Shown piece after piece: positions 56,799-64,000 of a stretch of DNA of 64,000 bases. Source of the stretch: Lycocorax pyrrhopterus obiensis (Eukaryota; Chordata; Aves; Passeriformes; Paradisaeidae); NCBI GenBank assembly GCA_014706295.1, contig JACSVZ010000024.1, positions 5,815,969-5,879,968 on the forward strand. The letters are read 5' to 3'. The notes below the pieces were generated by a model. The model was given only the letters and a program-made list of their open reading frames with translations. It did not search any database and was not told where the DNA came from. The translations under genes were made by a program, and so were the position numbers. Numbering within the stretch: the stretch's first letter is position 1; the number at the start of each line of letters is the position of its first letter.

Positions 56799-57490
56799 GT
56801 AAGGCGGAGGGGACGGGAAACTCCCCAAATCCCGCTCCCCCTTCCCACCCAGGGAGGGGGCATCGCCCAGGGGGTGCCCAGCCCGGCGTGGGGGGACCCG
56901 GGGTGAGGCGGAGGCCTCGTCCCCCTGGCACGGAGGTGGCTGGGATGTGTTTTCCCAGCTCCGTCCTTGGCCCCAGGGCGTTCCCTGGATTGGGAGAACA
57001 TAAAAGTGTCCCTGTTCTGGGGCAGCCGGCCCGGGGGCCCCGTGAAACGCCGCATTCACTGCGCCGGAGCCGCCCTTGAAGTTTCCCTCCTGGATGAGTG
57101 TACCTTATGCCTGTGTTTTTCTTAGCTCGCTCCCGAAGAAGGGAGAATAATTTCCTGACAGAATCTCTTTGTAACGAGCTGCTGTTTACGTTTCAAACCC
57201 TTCGCCGAGGCGAAGTGGCGGCAGAATTCCCACTTCCCTGCCCCCGCTGCGTTTGGGGCTGATGCTCCGGCCGGGAGGAGCCGATCCCCCTCCAGCAGCA
57301 CCGGCCCCAACCCCTCAGAGCTTCTCCTTCCCCCCCAAACAGCCCAAACCCCCCAGATTTCTAACTCCTGCAGTTAACAGATGTCGTTGTTATTGCACTG
57401 TTAATCCCATAAATGTTTTTCTTGTTTTTCTTTCCCCTCCTCTTCCCTCTGGACTTTCCTCCCCTCTCCCCGTTCCCTCTCCCTCCATAG

Positions 57491-57508
57491 TTCTTCCTCG
57501 GCAATCAG
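57491..57508 (+). CDS. MACF1: MACF1 18-nt microexon in the GAS2 domain
   Basis: Eighteen bases encode FFLGNQ between CTCCATAG and the donor GTACAG, preceded by a ~75-nt pyrimidine tract. Mammalian MACF1 reads KYR-FFLGNQ-FGDSQQ here. Both borders are phase 0, so KYR can join FGDSQQ directly; the microexon would alter a loop inside the microtubule-binding domain. Confidence 0.93.
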
Positions 57509-59406
57509 GTACAGTTTGCCTCGTGGTGCTGTCTCTCACCTCTGGAGTTTCTTTTTTAACCACCGTAGCTCTCTGTGTGTCGTGGTGCTGCTCTGTCCTG
57601 TGGTGCTGTGGGAGGATGTGATGTGGGAGCGCTGCTCAGCGGAGCCTGGTACAGTGGAGTGCCACCCCCCAAAAACCAAACCAAGACTGGGCAGAAAAAA
57701 GGGAGAAAATTCGATGGAAAAAGCAGGATTTGGCAAAAGCGGAGAGGTTTTTCTCTCTGGGCTCCTCTCTTGGATATACTGGGGGTGTTGAGGTGCTGGA
57801 TGGTGGCACTGGGGTGCAGATGGATGTGTTCTCCTCAGGGGAGCAGGGGGGTACAACCTGCACCAGGCTCCGGGCGGGTCTGGACCGCGATCACCATGGA
57901 ATGAGAGCGCTGAGTAATCTTGTAGGACAACTAAACCCTCATCCTGCTACTCCCACTGAGTAACTCCTCACTGGAGCAAGGCTCCCCTCCCAGAACCTGC
58001 ATGTATCCTGATAGTGCCGTGACCTGAGATAAGCCTGGCTGCCCCGGGGGGCACAGCCCCCTTTTGAGCAGGGCTGGGGCACCCTGGGCCCTTCTGATGT
58101 CCCCACTGCCCCTGCCCTGATTAAAAACAGCTTCTTTTTCACGTGCAGCGATGGTGGCCACCCAAAAAGATGCCCCAAAAGGTGCCCAGAATGAAACACA
58201 CTTGGATGTTGGAAGTGGATGAGAGCTCTGGCTTCAGTTTAGGCAGTGATTGTAGAAATGTTTTCAGCAAAAACTGAGAAATAATGGGAATTGACTCGTC
58301 CCTGGTGGGGCTGGGTCTTGAAGGACGCCTCATGTAGAGCCTGGAGAGAGGGAAGGAGCTGCCCTGCTCCCTTCCCTGCCTGTGAGCACAGTGGCAGCTC
58401 TTCAGCTGAGCCCAGGACAGCTTGGTAGGACCTCTGAGCAGGGAGGTCCAGGTCCCATATCCCTGCAGGTCAGAGATGTCACCTCCTGCCCTGACCCATC
58501 CCAGTCACTTTGCACTCTCTTGTTTTCATCGAATCTCTTATTTTTGCATCTCCACCCACAGAAAATGCTCCCGTTTGGGGTTTTTTCCCCCCTTTTTTTG
58601 ATCATTCCGGAAAGGGTCTCGCTTCCAAAAGCTGCCTGTGCTGTCTTCTCATCCCAGCAGGTGCTCTGCAGACCTGGATGCAGAGCTGCCACACCCAAGC
58701 CAGGCTCTCCATGTCCCTCCCAGGCCTGGGCTTGGGTGTCCAGGAGATTCAGGGGAGCTTTTATAAACCCGTGCTTTTGATCTGGGGTGCACTTCCTTTG
58801 ATATCTCAAACCACTAATGAACATCGCCGTCACTAATCACCATTGCTGGAGATTCCTGCCTGGATTCCCATCACTCCGCACTCACCCAAACATCCTCACT
58901 GGGCGATTGCTGCAGCAGGGGCTTCGGGGCTGCTGGGGTCAAGTCTGAGGCTCAGGGGAACCCCTGGATTTCAGACTTGGTGGTGATCAGAGGTGCCTCG
59001 CTCGGCTTGACCTGCTGAACCCGCCGGCTCTTTCCCACGTGGGCTGCACCAGGAGGGTCAGGGCATTGCCAGCCTCTCTTTCCTTCACAAATAAAGAGAA
59101 AAAAACCTACAATTCTGGCTGAGAAAACCCATCCAACCCCCAAATTCTGAAATCTGCCTTTGCTGCTCTGAAAAAAAAACCCTTTAAAATCGAAGGATTT
59201 GGGTTTGTTGCGTCGTCTTCAAACCGGGCAGGAAAGCTCCCCATCAATTGGCGTCACCTCACACTTACTCCAGAAGAGCCCGCCTGGAGAAGCCTTAGAG
59301 CCACGAGGCAGGTGGATGAAAGCCTTTGGTGCAGCCTGGTGAGGGAAGGAGCTGCGTTTTCCCCTTGGCTGCTCCCCTTTCCCTGACCTCTTCCTTGGCC
59401 CCGCAG
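57509..59406. other. MACF1: intron within the GAS2-coding region
   Basis: 1.9 kb between the microexon and the main GAS2 exon. No exon or recognisable repeat was seen. Frames are short and composition is ordinary. Confidence 0.65.
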
Positions 59407-59524
59407 TTCGGCGATTCCCAGCAGCTGCGGCTGGTCCGTATCCTGCGGAGCACGGTCATGGTCCGCGTGGGCGGAGGATGGATGGCCCTGGACGAGTTCC
59501 TAGTGAAGAATGACCCGTGCAGAG
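59407..59524 (+). CDS. MACF1: MACF1 exon, GAS2 domain second part (39 codons + 1 nt)
   Basis: It reads [20 protein letters not shown] to LVKNDPCR plus one base. It contains the signature [14 protein letters not shown] of GAS2 domains. The acceptor is CCCCGCAG and the donor GTAAGG. It ends in phase 1. Confidence 0.98.
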
Positions 59525-62114
59525 GTAAGGCTCGATGCAGTCGGTGTCTTCCCGCCCACTGAGGGGAGCTGGGGTGCTGTGGCTGAGCGTGGGTCATTGT
59601 CCAAATGGGCAGGAGCTGGAGAAAACACATCCAAAGCGAACCAGGAACGTGGAATCGCTAGATCTGGCAGTGTTTGTCCGGGTGTGGAAGGAGGAGAAGA
59701 GGGAAGGGTTGTGTTTTCCTTGGTTTTGAGACCCCAGCAAGCGGAGCTACAGCGCTGGGCTGGGGGTCCCGGCTTCCCTCGGGTGTTCGTGTGGCTCTGG
59801 GGGTGATGGAGTGAGGTTTAGTGGAGGTGACCTGACGGAATTCCGAAGGTTCAAAACCAGGAGGTGGTGAAATCCCAGTCTGGACACGCTGGGGAGATGC
59901 TCCAGCCCAGGATCCATGAACCTCTGGTGCTGCTCCACGGGGCACTGATGGTCCAGGCTCATCCTGCTGGACAAGGAGACATTTCTTCTGTGGCTTTGAG
60001 CCTCTCTCTGCTGCATTTTTAATCCAAGTTTTCTCAGTTCATTTCTTGTCTTCAGAGCAGCAGCAAAAGGAACCAATTTAGAAACTCTGAGCTGGGCAGG
60101 ACCGTGCACCTTAAATACCTCTTTTGATGGTGCTAGGTCTTCTTCCAGTGCCTTAAAATGAACTGTTTCCCCCCATTTTTGCCTTTGAGGGTGGAAGCAT
60201 GACCCTTCTTCTTTATTCCAGAGCCAGATTTGAGTTGTAGAAGGGGCTGCATTTAGACATCATTGTCCATGGGGCTGTTCAGGGCTGGGTTGGATTTTTG
60301 GGGGGATTTTGAGCACCGTGTCCTGCTTTAAGGGTTGTTGATAAGTGTCACCTCGCACAAGTGCATCCCCAGGTGAAGCAGCAAAGATGTTTCGGTGCAG
60401 TATCAATGCAGGAAAACTCAAGTGCAAGAAGCTCCTGGATGAGCAGAGCGTAGGGAAGAGAGACAGCAGCATGTGAGAAGGGAGGAACCACCTTGATCCT
60501 GGGTTTTTAGGGAGGATCCACTTCAATCCTGGGTTTTTAAGGAGGAATCACCTCAATCCTGGGTTTTTAGGGAGGATCCACCTTGATCCTGGGTTTTTAA
60601 GGAGGAATCACCTCGATCCTGGGTTTTTAGGGAGGAATCATCTTGATCCTGGGTTTTTAGGGAGGAATCACCTCAATCCTGGATTTTTAGGGAGGAACCA
60701 CCTTGATCCTGGGTTTTTAGGGAGGATCCACCTTGATCCTGGGTTTTTAAGGAGGAATCACCTCGATCCTGGGTTTTTAGGGAGGAATCATCTTGATCCT
60801 GGATTTTTAGGGAGGAACCACCTTGATCCTGGGTTTTTAGGGAGGATCCACCTTGATCCTGGGTTTTTAAGGAGGAATCACCTTGATCCTGGGTTTTTAG
60901 GGAGGAATCACCTTGATCCTGGGTTTTTAGGGCCGTGCTTGGTGGGACACATTTGGAAGGGACAGCTGGGATAACACAGACCGGGGTCACACACTGTGAG
61001 CATGGAGAACTGGGGTCACCTCCTTCCCAAAACCTCAAGGTTCCACTGCTCAGAGCCACCGGGCGCCAGACAAGAACCACGACCAGGGCACAGAGCAGGC
61101 TTAGCCAGGGGCTGGCCAGGACTGGAGCGCGTTTTGGAGGGCGCTCCACGTTTCCCCTGAGGGTCCCTGGGATGTTAATTGCCTCGGATGTGTCTTGTTC
61201 AAGCTGCCGCGTTCCGTGCTCCGGCTGCCCGACGGCTGTTGCTGAAAGCAGCATGACTTACAGCGCGCGCCGCCTGCTCCGGGGAGCCCGCGGGGTTTTC
61301 CTGCTCCTCCTCCGCCCTTCAGGCTTTGCAGCAGACGCCTTGCGGCGCTGGCATCGAGGTTGTTTCTGTCCCTTGCTTGTCCCAGCGTGGCGCTTCCCTC
61401 CTGCAGTTGCTTTCTTGGCTTTCCGCTCCGGAATCCGTCGCTCCGGAATGGCTCCGGTGTCCCGTAAGGCTCGGTGCATGCCCTCGCTCTCTGTTCCAAC
61501 ACCCCTGAGCATGAAGCACTCTGGCACGCGTCAGCTGGCCCAGGATGAAGCCCACAGACCTTCTCCCTGCTTGGTTGCCCCTTGCTTGTCGAAGGGAGGC
61601 CCTTCCAGCTCTTTGAGGCGTTCGGATGAAAGTTTTGAGAAGTCGGTTTCTAACGGCTGGCTGGGAAAGTTGGGAAGTTGGCTTTCCCTCCTCTCTCCCC
61701 AAAAACGCGTGGAGAGCTGCCCAGAGCTGCGAGAGAGCAGAATCTCTCTCAGATTCTCAAGAATCTCAACCCTTCAAAGCTGCTTTTGCTGCTTTTAAGC
61801 CATGTTGAAGACGGCCTTGGCCGCCGTTGTGATAGGGTGAGTTTAAAGGCCATCAGGATGCTTTTGCACGAGAGGAACAGAGCATCCACTGTGAATTCTG
61901 GCCCTGGGGCAGCTTTTCATCAGCCAGTTTCTCAAAGAGCTGATCCGTGGCAAGAGGTGGTTTTAGGGCAGAGCAGGAGAACCGGAGCTGCCCTCGGAGA
62001 CGGGCGTGGGGAGGTGCCCGAGGAAGCTGCTCCCAGCCCTGGAGCCTCCTGGTCCCCGGTGAGGATGTCAGGTCCCTCCGAACCTGAGTCCTCCTCTCCT
62101 TTCTCCCCTTCCAG
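59525..62114. other. MACF1: intron in the C-terminal region
   Basis: 2.6 kb with no supportable exon. It contains the 30-bp minisatellite at 60481-60930. The reading frames around 60935-61800 show no recognisable domain and are not called. Confidence 0.7.
60481..60930 (+). repeat. 30-bp minisatellite, 15 units
   Basis: Fifteen 30-bp units begin GGAGGAACCA or GGAGGATCCA/GGAGGAATCA and end GGGTTTTTAG or TTTTTAA. Alternation of variants suggests higher-order duplication. Because 30 is divisible by three, the minus strand shows a spurious decapeptide-repeat ORF. Confidence 0.97.
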
Positions 62115-62326
62115 CACGAGGACGGACCAACCTGGAGCTGCGGGAGAAGTTCATCCTGCCGGAAGGAGCCTCGCAGGGAATGACCCCGTTCCGGTCGCGG
62201 GGCCGGAGATCCAAACCCTCCTCCCGGGCAGCCTCCCCGACACGATCCAGCTCCAGCGCCAGCCAGAGCAACCACAGCTGCGCCTCCATGCCATCCTCTC
62301 CGGCCACTCCGGCCAGCGGAGCCAAG
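62115..62326 (+). CDS. MACF1: MACF1 exon, start of Gly-Ser-Arg-rich tail (71 codons)
   Basis: It completes Ala and reads [20 protein letters not shown], then a Ser/Arg-rich basic stretch ending ATPASGAK. This GSR region binds microtubules in mammals. The EB1-binding SxIP motif is in a later exon outside the window. The acceptor is CCTTCCAG and the donor GTGGGG. It ends in phase 0. Confidence 0.97.
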
Positions 62327-62850
62327 GTGGGGCTCAGGGGTGAAGAAACTTTTCCCTTTAGAAACTGGCTGGTCTCCAAAACCCAGATGAGGAGCCGCAG
62401 GAGGTGTTGGGAGGGGGAAGGTTGGGGCTTGGGGGCTTGGTGAGGGCTCTAGAGGTGTCCAGGTGGGATGGGGGTGGGATGCTGCAGGACAGGTTTGGTT
62501 TCCAGGCCAGCCTTGGATCCCTGTGGCTCCGCAGGAGGGTCCCCAGCGCTCGCCGTGCGGCCGGAGGCTCCTGGTGCCCGAGGCAGGGCTGTGGTGTTAG
62601 GAGGAAGCCAGCACCCCTCATCTCTCCTTCCCCACCCCATCATTATTCCATCACCCGCTGGGTTTTTTCCCTTTGTTTTAATTTATGTCACCCCTGTTTG
62701 GTTCTCGCTCCATTTTAGTGCTGTTTCCCCCCCATTTTCCGGATACTTCCCCCATTTCTCTTTTTATTTTTTTTTAATTTTTTTTTTTTTTTTTTACCAC
62801 TCATTCCACCTCTTCCCCCCCCCCTTCTCCTTGGCTTTTCCATTTCGCAG

Positions 62851-62961
62851 ACTCCACACCACTTCTCTCGATGTTATGACAAACCCTGGTTGATAAACAG
62901 TAAAGCGAGCACCCCCCTGAGGGGATTCGATTATTCCGACTTCCAGCTCCCGAGCGCCGAG
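62851..62961 (+). CDS. MACF1: candidate 37-codon cassette exon in the C-terminal tail
   Basis: After a very long T/C tract (about 62690-62850) and TTCGCAG comes a 111-nt phase 0/0 block: TPHHFSRCYDKPWLVNSKAS, then TPLRGFDYSDFQLPSAE. It ends at the donor GAG/GTAGAG. Composition and lack of stops look coding. The canonical mammalian protein I remember goes directly from SGAK/SGTK to VIPSSGSK, so this is probably an alternatively included exon. It has no ATG and would be missed by start-based ORF finders. Confidence 0.68.
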
Positions 62962-64000
62962 GTAGAGTATGGTCTGCCAGCCCCGAGGAGCTGCTGGAGT
63001 GCCCCTGGCACGGAGTCACCCCGCTCCCCTGCCTGCCCCTAACGCTTTCCTCGTGGTAGAGCAGCGCTTGTAGCACCGCTAACGCTCCGGCTGTCGGCGT
63101 TTTTCATGGGTCTCCAACTCGGGTTAAAAACAACAAATATCGGCTTCAGAGCGAAGCACAACGCTTCCGATTCACCCCCACCTGCTCCCAAACCACGTTC
63201 ATCCTCTCGTGCTTTGAGGAATGTGTTGATTTCCCCCGAGCTTTGTCAGAAAAGGGGTCGGGTTTGGCTTCCCGAAATTGAAACCCAGCAGCCGAGTGGA
63301 GACTTGAAAATCAGCTGCAGCGCATGCGCCGCGACCACAGCGCCTCAGTTTTTAGGGAGAGCTTGTGTTTATTATCACCGTGTTGAAGCACGTCTGGTGT
63401 GTCCAGCCACCGCCTCGATGCTCCCAGGAGGATGAATTTGGGCTGGGGTTTTGGTTTTCTCCTCAAAGTTTTCAGCCTCCTCGTGGACTTTTCCTGCCCT
63501 TGCGAGTGGGTGGTGAGAAGCACCGGGTAGATCCCGGTGGGTCACTGCGCTGGTGAGGTAGCTGTGTCTTGCTCAGTGGTGCTTCCATATGGAAAAGGGA
63601 TTAATTTGATTCATCAGGAGGTCAGGGGGCACTTCCCCCAGATGCCCTAAATTGATGCTTGCTGCCTATTTTAAAATAGGATCAAGGATGCGAATCGAAA
63701 TCTCTGATGATGACAGTGGTGCCTCGAAAATCGCGCGTTAATGGATTTTGATTCCCTCAGCTGCCCCCTCTCCTCCTGCAGCTCCAGTTTCATCACATTC
63801 CAGCATTTCTGAGGTTCCCAAAAATCACAGGGGATGGAGGAAATCCCCTCCACCTGTTGCTTTAAAGCTCTGTGGGAAATGCCCTCTGGGATCTGTGTCC
63901 ATCTATCCAAGGATGCAGCACCCCAAAAAACCCCCAGGGCTGGGGGGACACCACAGGCAGTCGCTTTCCTGCAGCGCTGCCCCAAACCCGGAGCTTGGAT
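62962..64000. other. MACF1: intron at the right edge
   Basis: Nothing coding was recognised after 62961. The expected next MACF1 exon (VIPSSGSKLKRPTPTF-like) was not found on the + strand, so the 3' end of the gene lies beyond the window. Confidence 0.65.

Larger units (their letters stand above)
1..64000 (+). other. MACF1: MACF1 gene, partial (middle to near 3' end)
   Basis: The window lies within a single spectraplakin gene read left to right. Its product links actin filaments to microtubules; only the rod and microtubule-binding end are encoded here. Fifty-seven exons plus one alternative first exon and two cassette candidates were placed by translation, by GT/AG borders and by phase continuity; upstream exons sum to exactly 1,666 codons and downstream shared exons to exactly 2,097. 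The translated order (spectrin repeats, paired EF hands, GAS2, Gly-Ser-Arg tail) and near residue-level agreement with mammalian MACF1 as I know it separate it from the paralogue dystonin (DST). The alternative first exon starting MGKPLSRPDC is also MACF1-like. Start, CH and plakin domains, stop codon and poly(A) site are outside. Confidence 0.96.

Noticed and set aside
60481..60930. Regular repeat array as a CRISPR-like structure
   Set aside because: The units are contiguous with no unique spacers, and the DNA is from a vertebrate nucleus. It is a minisatellite.
60673..61254. Minus-strand ORF with a KTQDQGDSSL-type decapeptide repeat
   Set aside because: It is the 30-bp minisatellite read in one frame; no start context, splice sites or relatives support it.
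60935..61798. 287-codon plus-strand frame
   Set aside because: There is no recognisable domain, composition resembles intron, and it has no acceptable splice connection to MACF1 exons.
773..62326. Assignment to dystonin (DST), the MACF1 paralogue
   Set aside because: Domain order is the same, but the residue-level matches and the MGKPLSRPDC isoform exon are those of MACF1.
1..64000. RNA genes (tRNA, snoRNA, microRNA) in the introns
   Set aside because: Looked for box motifs and cloverleaf-like patterns by eye; none was convincing. A covariance-model search would be needed to exclude them.

Overview
The window is vertebrate nuclear DNA, almost certainly from a bird. It has GT-AG introns, short GC-rich introns typical of avian microchromosomes, and many degraded CR1 LINE 3' ends. 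Essentially all of it belongs to one gene on the + strand: the middle and C-terminal part of MACF1 (microtubule-actin crosslinking factor 1, ACF7), a giant cytoskeletal linker of the spectraplakin family. Both ends of the gene lie outside: the actin-binding CH domains, plakin domain and first spectrin repeats upstream, and the last C-terminal exons, 3'UTR and poly(A) site downstream.

Layout. (1) Positions 773-15607 hold 17 exons (1,666 codons) encoding the first part of the spectrin-repeat rod, ending with a 1,472-nt exon. (2) Positions 15608-34205 are one 18.6-kb intron for the long isoform. Inside it lies an alternative promoter: a CpG island at about 26430-27660, followed by a large isoform-specific first coding exon at 28269-31340 (1,024 codons). 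That exon starts MGKPLSRPDC and its donor joins in frame to the shared exon at 34206; it corresponds to mammalian MACF1 isoform 4 (KIAA0754 region). (3) Positions 34206-55006 hold the second half of the rod, with a 109-codon cassette exon, a 9-nt microexon and a possible 16-codon cassette. (4) Positions 56084-62326 encode the C-terminal microtubule-binding module: two EF hands, a GAS2 domain split by an 18-nt microexon, and the start of the Gly-Ser-Arg-rich tail. A further 37-codon cassette candidate follows at 62851-62961.

I placed exon boundaries by translating each block, comparing it with the mammalian MACF1 protein as I remember it, and requiring AG/GT ends and phase continuity. The 40 exons 34206-62326 sum to 6,291 nt (2,097 codons exactly), and the 17 upstream exons sum to 4,998 nt (1,666 codons exactly). 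This is strong internal support for the model. The protein would link F-actin (domains upstream) to microtubules (GAS2/GSR here) through the long rod. The isoform from the internal promoter would lack the actin-binding domains and carry a unique, possibly lipidated, N-terminus.

The introns contain CR1 fragments, two (CCCAT)n arrays, a CR1-associated (AGAAT)n array, three minisatellites (20-, 50- and 30-bp periods) and several AT-rich islands that may be conserved regulatory DNA. I saw no RNA gene, no second protein-coding gene and no new multi-gene system. The most notable features are the internal promoter with its unusual N-terminus and the set of very small or cassette exons.
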